From the NCBI GenBank assembly GCA_964020155.1, contig OZ026564.1:2262455-2326454 (forward strand): 64,000 nucleotides of DNA, given 5' to 3'. Shown here in pieces: positions 1 through 64,000 of the stretch (within the stretch, counting starts at the first letter, position 1; the number at the start of each line of letters is the position of its first letter). Made by a program: the position numbers and the translations under genes. The notes beneath the pieces are model-generated. The model worked only from the letters and a program-made list of their open reading frames with translations. It did no database searches and was not told where the DNA came from. This stretch comes from Chondrilla cf. caribensis. Taxonomy: Eukaryota > Porifera > Demospongiae > Chondrillida > Chondrillidae.

Positions 1-61
1 CAACTCCTCTATTTCACGTGTTCATAACAGTCCTAGCAATTACCTTCTCGTGTAATCTTTC

Positions 62-850
62 ATCACATCATTAATTCAAAATTATATTGTCCTCATATTT
101 CAGTAGCTGTTTAAAATCAAATTGCTCATCTTTTAGGGCCCTACTGAATGTGACGAAATGCCTCTCATCTCCCATGTCTTTCTTGCATACCAAACAGATC
201 CTATCCTCCCTTGCTACTCCTCTCCATCTCCACATTTCCACTTCCAGCTTTGCACATCCACATCTCAATTCCCCCATCAGCTTACTCTAATCATTGCTTT
301 GCATTCTAACTGCTCCTCCCATCTACCACTCTGCAAAAGCTATATCTCCTACTAAAACCTCCCAGGATCTTAACTTCTGTGATCTGCTGAAGCCCTCTCT
401 CCACTCTTCCTGGAGCTTCCTCCATGCACATGCCTCCAACATCTTGTTCACCTGACCAAGTGACAAATCTGCAAAGATTTCTCCTGGTGAACCAGGACCA
501 TTCCACCCTATACATTCCAAGAACCCCTCTTCCCCTTCCATCCATCCTACCCCCTCATTTGCCCATGCCATCACTCTATTCAGCAAACTCATCTTCTAAT
601 TCCTACTAGCTTTTATGTAGTACTAAATCGCCCTAACTTTTGCTTCCATTTCACAGGCATCCACCCCTTTTCCAATTCCAAGCCCAAAATGGGGAATTTA
701 GAGTGAACCCCCAAACGACTTCTTCTTGCTGCCTGTTGAACCTTCTCCAATTTATATCCATTTTTACATAGCAACACCCCTCATATTTCAGCAGCATACA
801 ACTTCCCACTACACCACTTAACCATGAAGATGTTTTTGCCAACCAAGGGG
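62..850 (-). mobile_element. LINE retrotransposon fragment, 3' part of the RT ORF
   Basis: Reading the minus strand from about 850 down to 70 gives, in several frames, the usual tail of a non-LTR retrotransposon polyprotein. There is a stretch with KLEKVQQAARR and a LGLELEKGWMPVK-type motif (about 780-650), then a Cys-containing tail with GCAKLEVEMWRWRG and ICLVCKKDMGDERHF (about 270-140), the kind of zinc-knuckle-like end common in CR1/Rex-type LINEs. Frame changes and stops show it is dead. The family name is inferred from motif style only. A fragment of the same orientation with the front part of an RT lies at 8624-9335, beyond the ANKRD gene; the two need not be one insertion. Confidence 0.6.
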
Positions 851-1149
851 TGGATTCCCCTCTAAAAATACAGATACCATCAATGAAAGTTGTAGACGCC
901 TGAACAAGTTTAAGAAAACCGTAGTACTCTATAAATGAATATTCTTATTAGTCGGATGTGTACACAAAACTTCATTACTTTTATTATTACAATTGTATTA
1001 TAATATTACTGTAATAAATTGTTTTATTCTAAATAACAGTTTAATAATGTTGTGTATGGCTTAATATGTTCTTCATTATTCTCCTGTTATGCCACCATCT
1101 TTCTGAACAACCTTCGGCAAAACCTTGTGTACATGTCCAATATATTGCC

Positions 1150-1700
1150 GGTACTGCTGTGGTGTCATCACCTTTGAACAAAATGCCTCAATACCTTCCA
1201 CGAGCTCTCACTTTTTCAGTGGCGTCATGTGTCATGAAATGCACTGTTTTATATGATGCCACACACACTCGATCGTGTTGATGTCAAGACTACTAGCAGG
1301 AATGGACCACCAGTTTATCTCAGCATCCTCATAAAATTGCCTTGACAGTCTACTAGTATGTTTTGGTTCACTGTCCAGTTGAAAACGATATCCACTTGTA
1401 CATTAATTTGCTATTATTATTATGGCACGTAAAATTCTTTTAGGATAGAAATGTGCAAAGTTGAGTTCATGATCGAATCAAAAATGCAGATGGATGTAGT
1501 CCCCTTCTTAGATATACTTGCCGAAACATTCACTCTCACAGCATCTTTGGGGCAGGCTTCAACTCTCTCTCTTTGTCCATCTGTATTCTAATGTATTTGG
1601 CATCCCTGCTCAACTGCACTGTACTCTCATCTGTCCAAATGACATCATCAAATGTATCACAAGAAGATATCATTTCTCTTACAAATGCCATGTATATAAT
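1150..1700 (-). mobile_element. Degenerate Tc1-like transposase remnant
   Basis: The minus strand contains FDDVIWTDESTVQLSRD (about 1690-1640), matching the first catalytic-D block of the intact transposase at 19199-20221 (FDDVIFTDESSIQL). Further on, with frame breaks, it has EPKHTSRL, then EINWWSIPASSLDINTIE (about 1340-1270), matching the second D and final E blocks. A stop follows at about 1240 and the second D has been lost (LDSEPKHTS instead of QDNDPKHTS). It is an inactive copy related to the window's other Tc1 elements. I could not find terminal repeats. Confidence 0.7.
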
Positions 1701-1910
1701 ACTGAACTGAGGAAGTCTGGAACAATTGTTATCTTCTGCTGGAGAAGTCGAGTCAGATTTACTTTGTAAAGAGATAGATGTGGCCTTGGGACTGTTATTC
1801 AATTGTCTCCTTGTTATGTACAATAAACAGACACCTGCCATGCAAGCACGAAAATCACAATAGTGAATGTATACACAGTTAACCCTGAAATCATCAACAT
1901 TCACTGACAA

Positions 1911-3490
1911 ATATACTTAGGAAAGCCACTCCATTGGATAAATACACATATAGATGCAGTAGTATATAGTTTAGATCATTCAAAACCCTTGGGAAAATCT
2001 GGAAATAAGGCTCAAAGAAATGAAAACAAAACATAACCATGTTCAAAAACAAAGGGCCCGGGATACCGATTAGGAAATAATGGTCACAGTCTGCAGTGAT
2101 GGGCCACCACCCCAGAGGCCTAACCCCCATATATGGAGTTATATAGGGTAAAATAGGGTAACATGGGGTCAGTGGCCTCAAGTAGTCCAACATCGAGCTA
2201 TTGACACTAGTTACGAAACGAAGGAGGATACGCCCGCGGAAAACTGAGATAAAAAGTCAACAGTACATAGATTCCTACCATTACATGAATCTAGTCGTAC
2301 GAATGTATACATTTATAGCACAAATATTCATCGGTACATGATGCACTTCACCAAAGCTCTTGTACATTCTCCAATATTTAACAAGTGCAATGGTGTCCTT
2401 AGAAGTTGCTGCATGATGCAAGACAGCATGTTATTGCACGAACCTCTTGCGCAATGTCACGTGGGATCATCATGATCGTATCAGAGTTAAATGGCTGACC
2501 ATTGGCGGTTTTGGCAACGAAGTAACCAGTCTGTGTAATTGGCGGAAGAACAATAAAAGAAGCAGAGGAAAGGCGTGAGTGCACACATACATAGATGTAC
2601 TTGAAATTAACTGCTGAAAATTGTCATTTACATAGTACGTGTTGTGGAATAGTACTGTGTAAATTGGGAACCCCTGGCCGACATTCGACTGTCTTAGTAC
2701 GTACATAGCTATTGATTCGAATTCGCGTCTCTGACATTTCATACATAGTATATTGACCAGCGGTAGTCACTCAAACATAGCTTATCGTCATCAATGTATA
2801 AATCCACCTGTCCCACGTCGCCCGATGATCCAAATCACCCAGTATCACCTTATATATACTCATTGGCTTCCATCCTTCCGTTATGTCAGTTACCTCCCCA
2901 ACTGTGCCTTAACATGAACGCCATACGTGCATGTATAGCACATATGTATTCTTATAGGATTTTTATGCATCCAATGTGCGAATGTACTATGACATTCGTT
3001 TGAACCGACATATTAGATTATAAACAATAGTTGAATGCTCAAATTTATATTTCTTTATCTGAATTTCCTTTAAATGATAGCCCATTAAAGTGATCAAGCA
3101 GCTGGTGATTAATCAGTTACAAGATTAGATTGGGATATTATAATAATGCTATTTCAAGTTAGATCTCTTCACAACAACACTCCTTGTACAACATTATTGG
3201 GACAAGAATGTATTCACGTATGCAGTTATTGTCTTGGTCACAACATCAATCTGAGTATTGTGACAGGGAAAGCAAGGGAAGACAGGGTGATGTTGTGAAA
3301 AGGGTTTTAACTGTATATGCTAGATTATGCACTAATACCCCATCCATAATCCTTAACATGCAATGCTAAGATAACTTCAAAATGACCAGGCAGTGCTGGT
3401 ATGGAGATGAAGTGGTATGTATGTATGATGTGTTGTGTATGAAATGTTGTTTTCTCTCATATAGATCATCATCTTTCTTGCAAGTTTACC
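1911..3490. other. Intergenic stretch upstream of the ANKRD gene, no gene recognised
   Basis: I see no convincing coding signal on either strand between the Tc1 remnant and the first ANKRD exon. Short ORFs here have low-complexity or anonymous translations. The 5' untranslated exon(s) and promoter of the ANKRD gene should lie here; a pyrimidine-rich tract ending in TAG just upstream of 3465 could be an acceptor for a leading non-coding exon. No TATA box can be chosen with confidence. Confidence 0.4.
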
Positions 3491-6400
3491 ATGGATAGCC
3501 AACGCAGCGGTGAGATCTTGATATTCTTGATGCTGTCAGTTCCAGTCATAACCTGTTGTGTTGCACTGTACCTCGATCCACTGGTAGGGCCTTCTCTTCG
3601 TAGTAGTGGTGTGAGAACATCAACAGCGCCTCTGAAACGTAGACGAAAACGCCGCACAGCATCAGTTGGATCACTATCTGTGAAGCCAACTCTGACAGAA
3701 AGGCAACAGCTCCAGCTAGCCATGCAGTTATCATCTCCTGTTTCGAGTCCCGTGTCTTTCCATGAAGACAAGAGCACGGAAAAGAGTAAACTGTCCAAAC
3801 GGAATGATCGAGGTGAAAACACTTTAAGTGTTTCAATCAAGTGTATTGGCATGGAATGTATTGCTACCATCATTCTACATAGGTGAGACACTGCTACACT
3901 GTGCGTGCATCAGAGGGGACTTCAGTGCTGTTGTTTCACTAATTGACAATGGAGCAGACGTCCATGCAACAGATAATGCTCGTAAGTCACTGTACACTCC
4001 CCACCCATCAGTAAGCATTACTGCTGGGATGATTAATCTATTTCAAATCTGATTAACATTACTATTGCAAGCAAATCAAGTAATCACAGGCAGTAATTAA
4101 GTGTATATATCAGGAGACTTCTCCCATCTTAATACCACATCCTTTACTCCGTGGGTTCGAATCAATTATGTACTTCAAGAGTAGCCTTGAAAGAGGAGTG
4201 GTTTCTAGTTAAGGCCACTTGATTACTCACGGTGATTATTCGACTACTTAATCAGTTATTATTCACTGATAATTGATTTGATTATTACAGCTGATTCCCA
4301 GCACTCATATGCCTTATGGTCTGCCTCTCCTGTTAGAATGGACCCCATTACACGAAGCTGCCAATCATGGTTTCGTAGATATTGTCAAGTACTTGTTGGA
4401 CCATGGAGCTGACATTCAAGCTAATGGGCACGACAACACTACCCCTCTTCATGACGCCGTTTGTTGTGGCCATTACAAGGTACTTTAATAATGTCATGGT
4501 GGGCCTGATGGGACATGTGTTTCACCACAGTTGTGGGTAGTGAATCCTCATTCCTGCTTGTGTTGTATCTTATGATAAGTCACGGGTTTTGTTTGTTTGC
4601 TTGTTTGTTGTCAAAACTCTCTTTCAGTTCCCATGCAATCAGCATCAAACTCACCAAGGTCTTTAGCAGCATCCATTGAGTGCCCTAATGGGTTTGGCGT
4701 TTAGTTTAGGCGTTCCTTCGAAAATGCAAACGACCTATATTATTGCCTTGTCAATATCAATATTTCCTATTGCGTTTAAGTTCTTGATACTGTGTGAGGA
4801 AACGTTGCACAATTGGATGCAAGGTGTTATTCAGGGTTATCATGCCTGTGGGGTGACAGAATCCAACTAGTATACTATACTAAGTATAGCTAAACTAACT
4901 CTCCTTCATGTATAGATTGTTTCGCTGCTGGTGCAGTATGGTGCTGATCCTGAGAAGAAAAACAGCCAGGGAGTTTCACCACTGGCAGCTGCTAAAGATG
5001 ATGGAGACAACCGAATGGTAAGCATCCTGAAGAATCTTGGAGATCCGGGTGAAGATAAGAGCCTGAAAGGCACTCCTAGAAAGTCACAGCAATTTGCTGT
5101 ACACGAGAAGTTGGAAACTCCCAAAAAGATGTCTTCCGATGTCTTTTCACTGAGCCCTACTTCAGGAGGTCTTGTTGTGTCCGTTCCACTGGACAGTGTC
5201 AAGGTTAAAAAGTGTTTGTTCGGGGATTTCAAAGAGGATTCCCTTCTTGCTGAAGAGGATGACAGTTTTTCTACCGAAACAGAGAAAAGCCTGTTATCGA
5301 ATTATGAGGGAAATGTGCGCAAAGAAGTGGCGGAAGATACAGATGTTCGTGGAGATGATATAATCGGTATTGATAAGCTGGAAACACCACCACAGGCCTG
5401 CAATGAGGACCCCAGTAGTCAGCAAACGGTAGGGCAAATTCCTGATGTGCATCTTCCTGCTGGAGTTAGGGAGGATCAGAATCAGTCCGAAAAACACAGT
5501 GATGACCGGATGGTGCACTTTGAAGAGCAACCCACCCTTGTCGGGAGCGTGGAGGAATCCAGTATGCTTTCCCCAGGGGGAAACAAAGAGGCACGCACTA
5601 CTGAAGAGCAGCATTCTACTATGCAGGATATTGTTGGTGAGTATCTTTCTGCTTCGGAAGAGTTTGTGGGCCGATCTTCGGACACAAAGGATGAACACCC
5701 TGCCGATACAGAGAAACAGCTTACAGCTATGGAGACCCTTCAACAGCCATCTGCAGATGTCGAGGATAAAGATACAGAGACTGCTGCCAGAAATAAGAGT
5801 ATAGAAGAATGTCGTGAAAGTAGATCTCCTTTCTGCGCTAAGCAAAGTATTATTCCTGAGAAAGACAAATGGGATGGTGATAGCAACAAGAATACCATCC
5901 AGCCACCTACTGCAAGTTTCGAGCACAAATGTGAAAGTGATCAGCATTCTGGTGTGTTGGAGGAGAGTGAGAGTCATGCGATCAGAGTTGAGGAAGACAG
6001 CAAAATGCCTTTGGAGTTGAAGGACAGTGCCAATTCACTCTCGGAGGCAATGCAAGGAGTGGAGCAGTCAACCAAGGAGAGCAAGGATACTGGCCATTCA
6101 GTGCAAATGCAGGTACTCACAGAACAGCCTCTGGTATCGGAGGGATGTGAAGAAAAACCTGCTGAAGTGAAGGAGCAACCCAACCACCCAATGATCCTCA
6201 ATGTACCCCCCGATCATACGTATTGTGGTCAGCCTGGCCCCGGATACGTTCCTCCTCCAATGACGGGAACTGTTCCAGACTCCGGTGTGGTGAACACCTT
6301 GCATTCATCCTTTGAATGTCTTCTTCATGCTGCTGAAGGCTCCTACCTCTCCAGCAAATCTTCTACAAAAACCAATCCTACTGCTTCCGTCATTTCGTCT

Positions 6401-8501
6401 CAGAAGCCTGTTTTGGGCTCAGATCAGAAGCATTCAGGTGATGAGTCAGTGAACTCAGCACATTCATCTGTGTCAAGAGCAGCTTCCACTGAGGACAGTG
6501 CTCAGTTATCATTCCCTGTTTCACTAAAGTTTTGTCGGCGTAACACTACAAAATCTTCGTCAACTACTAGTCTTGACAGCCCTGCTGAAGACCCCCTTTT
6601 CTCATTAGCTACCATAGCAACTGGCTCCTCCCACTATCAGCCATCAAGCTCAAAGTCGATGCAAGGGCACCTCTTGACCCCAATGACCTCACGATCCACC
6701 AAGTCCAGCACTGTAACTCACAGAGGTTCCAAAACGATGTCTCTGAGTCAGAGCAGTAGTAAGTATGAACATCACGCAAGTACTGCATTTCATACATACA
6801 GTGAATAATTGTTTATCCGCTGCAATTGGTTCGGCAGAAAGTTTGGGCAGATTAATGATATGGCAGATTATACTGATCTTTAGGGTGTCTCCTACCATTC
6901 ATCACACAATTTGTACATTGAACTTCTTTGAGAGTGGTATGCAAATATTTCTTGCATTGTCATTGGAGTCCTCTCTCTGTAATCCCAACACAGCTTCTTG
7001 ACAATTAGTAATTATGTGTAACCAAAGCCCTTACGATAGTGCGAATTGCTATGCAGATTATTGGTGGTTGGCGGAATTGTAAAATGGTGGAGTATACGTA
7101 TGTATAGTGCAGCCATACAAGCATATACGTTTCAAAATAATATGGTAGATAAAATGGTTTGGAAGATCAACTGGGGCAGATTAACGAATATTCACTGTAG
7201 TTGAAGTCTGGATATACATGTTACACGTGCAGTTGGCTATCCTTCTATAATTGAGACTTCAAGGTTATTGTTTCTCATTTGCAGGCTGGACCAGTGACAG
7301 TTCCTCAATGCTAGTATGTTACTGTGTGTTTTGACAGTTTTGTTACTAACATTGACATTTCCTGTTATTCTTTAGCCACCGAAGAAACGATTCCGACCTG
7401 TGATGTCTTCTGATGTTGTATGTCAAAGACAAACGTATTCATCAGGGAACGTGGACTACAGCTACTTGGAGGAGTTCTTGACTCTTTCCAGAAGTCAATC
7501 TGCACTGTTGCCTGTTTCATGTGGACCTGAGCAGGCACAAGAGCAAGACGTATGTATGAATAAATCAACTTGCAATTGTGTTCATATGTATGTACGTACA
7601 TACTTATGTTTGTGTGTATGTATGGATGGATGTACGTACATATGTATGTATGTATTCACCTATGTATGTGTGATATAAATACACGTATCTATTATATTTC
7701 ATCCCAGACTCCAGACAATGCCATTTGTGCATTAATCAGAGATCAAGAAGTACAACTAAAAGAATTGAACTTGTGTCACCTTAGAGAGCAGGTGTGAACT
7801 CTCCGTTCTGTAACAGACACATACATACGTACATCCTGTATGTACACCATAGTACTTGTATTGTGTATAATAAGGTCTCATTGCAAGGTAATCATCCTGT
7901 TGAATTCAAACTATTCACATTTTCAATGTTACATATTTGAAATTCACTCCAAAGTCCTCTTTACATACCTTAGCTGCATACATAGCTAACAGTTATCTAC
8001 TTTCAACATGTGTGATTGTGTTCTCTCTTGTACTATGATGTCAACAGGAAAGGTTGCTGATCCATCTTGAGTCTGAACTCATAAGAGCTCACACGAAAGT
8101 GAATGCCTCCCAACCACCACCAAGTGTGTGCAGCTACCTCATGGAGAAGCTTAGACCTACGGAAAGGAAATGCGGCCCAAGTAATAGCATCACTGAATTG
8201 ACTAATAACATCGCAGGAGATCATAGTGAGGATAAGGATCAAGATGGTGCCTATTTGGAGAGGAAACATAAACTACTTCAGAGTTATGTCACTGATGTCT
8301 GGGACAAGGTCTATGTTCTCAAGGTATGTATGTGCAGTATGTGAACGTGTATGTTTGTTGATCAATATGTACTCCAGAAAGTCTTCATCTCCCAATAATG
8401 TAAAGCAGACCCAAATGTGCCGACGTCATAATGAAGAATTACTGAATCTGAAGAGAGAGCACAAAGAAGCTTTTATTAGTATGATCAAGAACATTTTGTA
8501 A
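3491..8501 (+). CDS. ANKRD12-like: ANKRD11/ANKRD12-like ankyrin-repeat nuclear protein, 9 exons
   Basis: Exons: 3491-3812, 3883-3981, 4337-4479, 4916-6758, 7285-7313, 7376-7549, 7708-7791, 8048-8323, 8409-8501. All junctions are GT..AG and phases match, giving 1020 residues. Order of parts: a basic stretch (KRRRKRR, about 50-56); a TERQQLQLAMQL motif like the SERQQ-type motif before the repeats in vertebrate ANKRD11/12; ankyrin repeats from about residue 102 to 215 (RNDRGETLLHCACIRGD, WTPLHEAANHG, TPLHDAVCCGHYK, LLVQYGADPEKK); a long Ser/Glu/Gln-rich low-complexity middle, mostly exon 4; and a C-terminal block from about residue 895 (ERLLIHLESELIRAH, PPPSVCSYL, DVWDKV, CRRHNEELLNLKREHKEA) resembling the conserved C-terminal coiled region of ANKRD11/12. 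Vertebrate members are far longer (about 2000-2700 aa) and act as chromatin-associated transcriptional co-regulators that bind p160 coactivators and HDACs; that role is inferred here. The ATG is the first usable one; untranslated 5' exons are possible. Confidence 0.9.
3510..3587 (+). other. Probable 78-base in-frame intron inside ANKRD exon 1
   Basis: A good donor (GTGAGA at 3510) and an acceptor (CTGGTAG ending at 3587) enclose 78 bases, a multiple of three with no stop. Unspliced, it encodes 26 residues with a hydrophobic run (ILIFLMLSVPVITCCVALYL) that is out of place before the basic and ankyrin region of a nuclear protein. Spliced, the protein starts MDSQRSGPSLRSSGV and is 994 residues long. 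The next intron (3813-3882) is a similar 70 bases. Removal is therefore likely, but retention would keep the frame. Confidence 0.6.
4570..4790 (-). repeat. SINE-like repeat copy A with AACAAA-type tail
   Basis: Read on the minus strand, this piece of ANKRD intron 3 matches a plus-strand piece at 26465-26645. Both contain a GAGTTTGATG..GATTGCATG core, an ACTGAA..GAG block and a tail of repeated AACAAACA units. Flanking sequence differs. Shared body plus simple A-rich tail in two unrelated introns is what a SINE or a LINE 3' end looks like. No tRNA-like promoter was recognised. Confidence 0.55.
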
Positions 8502-8505
8502 CCGT

Positions 8506-8511
8506 ATTAAA
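8506..8511 (+). other. Candidate polyadenylation signal ATTAAA of the ANKRD gene
   Basis: ATTAAA begins four bases after the stop codon (8499-8501), followed by an A/T-rich and then TG-containing stretch. It is the nearest canonical variant of the signal; the very short 3' UTR it implies is plausible in a compact gene but not proven. Confidence 0.35.
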
Positions 8512-8623
8512 ACTGTAAAATCTGTTATTTTAAAAATGCCCAATGTTGTACACTATATATTATGCATAACCAATGATACATTATTATTACAATTATGATT
8601 ATGTATGTGCACATGTTCTCTTC

Positions 8624-9335
8624 TCAAAACTGTACAGAAACTTTATTTATGGCCGACAAAAGATTAATCCCACAATGTAGTTTAGGGTCTGGGGGTCTCT
8701 GGGCTGCTTTCTTAGGGATCGGGAGAATAATACCTCTTGGCCATGCCTCAGGCATCTGACCACTTTCAAAGCACTTACTACAGAACCTGAATACAAAGTC
8801 CCCCACTGCTTCATTCCTGAGCCAACCCACCATAATACCATCCTCACCAGGTGCAGCCTTTTCTCTTACTCTCTGTAAAGCTTTCTCCACTTCCTCCTTT
8901 TCCAAGGGTCTATTTATATCTTTCGCAGCTCTTCTGTTCATTAGTGGCACTTGGTTAGGTGTAGCTTCCTCTCTATCTTCTTGTTCCCCTCCACTTTATT
9001 GAGCAAGTCAAAATAGCTAGTCCAAACCGCTTTGACTTCCTTTTTTCCTTCTATCACATCCCCTTTATTGTTTAAAACTCTCCTCCATTCATCCACCCTG
9101 TTATCCTCTTTACCCATTATTTCTTTTTAATTAGTCACCACCATCCCTGCTGATTGCCATTGAGGTTTTATCTGAGCTATACCCTCTCAAAATTACTTTC
9201 AGCTTTCCTTACCTCTTCTCTAGATCTATTTTTCTTACCAATATACAACCTCTTCTCTACCTTTCCTCTCAGCCACTTCTTTTTTGTTGCATGAAATATA
9301 CTATGCAATACAGGCAATATTTTTATCAATCTCTT
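8624..9335 (-). mobile_element. LINE reverse-transcriptase fragment (front of RT domain)
   Basis: Minus-strand translation from about 8950 to 8624 gives NRPLEKEEVEKALQRVREKAAPGEDGI, then MPEAWPRGIILPIPKK and LHCGINLLSAINK. This is the classic opening of a non-LTR RT (a 'K.A.G.DG' block, 'P..W....I.PI.KK', then the 'YR.I.LL....K' block, here degraded). Upstream (to about 9335) are broken frames of the linker between endonuclease and RT. The remnant ends abruptly at 8624 where the palm domain should follow. Confidence 0.75.
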
Positions 9336-9879
9336 TGAAAATGCAATTTTAAAATGTATGTGCACTGTGTGTATATACATCTTTGTGACATTCTGATGTC
9401 ATAAGTAATGGCAGAAATCGAAGGTCTGGTTTCCACACTAGTAACCAAAGACTATTCATACTACATGTCTCCACCTGACACATAATTATATATATGTGTA
9501 ACATGCAATGTCATATCATGGACATGTTTTTATATTATGTGCATGATAATGTGTGTTCTTATTATATGCACCTGTACATATGTTATGTACAAGGTATAAT
9601 AGTATATACGTAGGATGCGTAAATAAGCAAGTGCATATGTATAATGTCGCAAAATGACATATTTCTCAATGATAATAATAATTGCATGGGTTCTGTGGAA
9701 TGTGTTTCATAATGTGCCATGCATTGATTCTCTCCATTCAGAATTGAATGTGAACAAAGCAAAGAACAAATGAGTATACATTGTGTATAATTATGTGTAT
9801 ACCATATATATTACTATTAATTTTGCATGATTTTACAAGCAAACCTTCTTATATGCATGTTAATTTCACTCATTTATTC

Positions 9880-10760
9880 AATGTCATTCATTGTATTCAG
9901 AGGTGCTGGTGCTGGTCACACTCTCTTCTCTACTCTTATTTTTTTTCCTTTTTGACCTTCCCGCTGATCTGCCTTCTGATCCCATTGTTCTTCTTGGTGA
10001 TGACACCACATGCCATCTATGTCATCAGTAACAGTCTTACTTCCTTAAACTTGTCCCTCCAACTGTGCCTAAACCTAGCTAACTTGTGGATGGTAGAGAA
10101 TGTTTAACAGCTCCAGAACTAAGAGCATACTTCTCAATTCCTCTCACAGAAAAGTAGGTATAGATGCTGATTTAAAACCACACATTGACAGTATGATAGT
10201 TGAACAAGTCTGACTCTTCAAATACCTTGGTGTTGTCATAAACTAAACTCCAACTTGGAGAGACCACATTGACATGGGTTGGGGGAGGTAGCACACAGCC
10301 TAAATCTTCTTAGAAGACTCTTGTTCTCTCCCTCGCTCTCTTACACTTCTGTACTTCAAATCTTATATTTTGCCTTCCTTTGACTATTGCAGTGTGATTT
10401 GGTCCATTTGCTCACGTGAAGAGTCCCATTTTCTTGAACTTCATTTAGCTTTAATTGGGTGTAATGTGGTTCTCTGCAGGTGCTGTAACTATTCTTCTGC
10501 TGCATGAGAAGAGCTTAACTTAATGACAGTCATAGCTCATTGTATGTTCCGGTCTTTGTCTCTACAACCCCCTTTATCTTTCGTGACTCTACACCGTTCC
10601 TTCATCCCATACCAAATCTCAATCATCTTCCACTTCTCAACTAAATCTTCCATCTTTGGGAAAAATTAAAATCATTTAGTTTCACAGGCACTCCCTTCCA
10701 CCCTACATCTGTACAACTGCAGACTTTTCAATATTCACAAACTCACCAAGGTTTTGATTA
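9880..10760 (+). mobile_element. Decayed LINE RT remnant, plus strand
   Basis: Broken frames on the plus strand read as the back half of a non-LTR RT ORF: a YLGVVIN..TWRDHI-like block around 10220-10275, LLRRLLFSPS..YTSVLQILYFAFLDYCSVIW around 10310-10400, and an LHLALIGCNVVLCRCCNYSS block around 10440-10495. Many stops and frame changes are present. It differs from the two minus-strand LINE fragments and is probably another family. Confidence 0.5.
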
Positions 10761-11370
10761 TGGAAGCTAATGCTATATTTATATGTATGTTTAATTGTAT
10801 TATAAATGACATGGCTTAACATAATAACTTTTATTTTATTGTATCTGCAGGACTAATATAATAATTATTATCAACTTGACCATATTATTAATGATTCAAC
10901 AATCCCAAATAGTTCATTGCTTTCCATCTATTCCGTCTGTATATTTTTATGTGTATTTAAGTATTTATTTATAATTATTTTATTTTCTCTCCTTTTTCCT
11001 GTATTCCTTTTTCTGGGTGCTTTTGTAGTGGTCAATGGCTATTGGTTCCCTATAGTATAATAATAATTACCTAACCTAAACTAACCTAAGACTCACTTAC
11101 TTGAACATGAGCATTTGTTTCCAAAATCAACAATTGTATTTGTAGAGAAATAGAAGGAATAATGGGTTGATCGAAATCTGCTACCGACTGAAACTATAAA
11201 ACTGAAATGGACATGCATATGTCCCACATTCAAATAATATTATCATCATACTACAAATACAATTAAATCAATGATCTACAAAAGGGCAATTAGTTGCATA
11301 TCATTCAGCGTATAGTAAATATTACAACCTAATATACTATTAATAATAATAACATATAACATTGATGTTA
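10761..11370. other. Intergenic, A/T-rich, nothing recognised
   Basis: This stretch lies between a LINE remnant and the stop codon of the minus-strand RNF213-like gene, so its right part should hold that gene's 3' UTR. A short CTAACCTAA-like repetition occurs near 11070-11095. I see no ORF with recognisable content. Confidence 0.3.

Positions 11371-64000
<52,630 letters not shown>

Noticed and set aside
1894..2193. 99-codon minus ORF (GWWPITADCDHYFLIGIPGP)
   Set aside because: Composition is odd and no homology is recognised; it may be a repeat, but one copy is not enough to say.
4931..6808. Independent 625-codon gene starting at 4931
   Set aside because: It is exon 4 of the ANKRD gene; the frame begins at acceptor 4916 and ends at donor 6758.

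Overview
The window looks like invertebrate animal nuclear DNA: A+T-rich, spliced genes with GT..AG introns (some only about 60-100 bp), an ANKRD11/12-family gene, a giant RNF213 (mysterin)-like gene, BEN-domain, Tc1/mariner, Penelope-like and LINE sequences. A sponge or another early-branching animal would fit, but nothing in the sequence fixes the species.

Layout. 1-3490 holds decayed LINE and Tc1 fragments. 3491-8501 (+) is a complete nine-exon ANKRD11/12-like gene; the exon chain keeps one reading frame of 1020 codons, or 994 if an in-frame 78-base intron in the first exon is removed. 8502-11370 is a convergent intergenic region with two LINE remnants. From 11371 to the right edge (64000) the minus strand is one very large gene. 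I could join 61 exons with matching phases into a single frame of 3335 residues, open at the N-terminal end because it runs off the window. It has both catalytic AAA cassettes of RNF213 (Walker A/B near 55.3/51.0 kb and 44.4/43.3 kb) and the RNF213-type C-terminal region. I found no RING and no RZ zinc finger, and the protein ends in a SAM domain.

The introns of that gene are crowded with mobile DNA. They contain: a 2.7-kb TA-flanked Tc1 element carrying an intact DD34E transposase and a divergently transcribed BEN-domain gene; a second, decayed Tc1 element with related ends; four other TA-flanked elements without intact genes; at least ten copies of a double-hairpin interspersed repeat that carries TATC/TA microsatellites at one fixed internal position; and a Penelope-like element with inverted terminal arms, RT and GIY-YIG remnants, and hammerhead-ribozyme-like cores in the arms. 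Two smaller inverted-arm loci have similar cores.

Most interesting: (1) the transposase-plus-BEN transposon with a shared sequence motif at both ends and in the divergent promoter; (2) the RING-less, SAM-ended RNF213-like protein with intact ATPase motifs and a long insertion in its first catalytic AAA module; (3) hammerhead-like cores in inverted-repeat Penelope derivatives. All gene models come from reading by eye; no alignment or transcript data were available.
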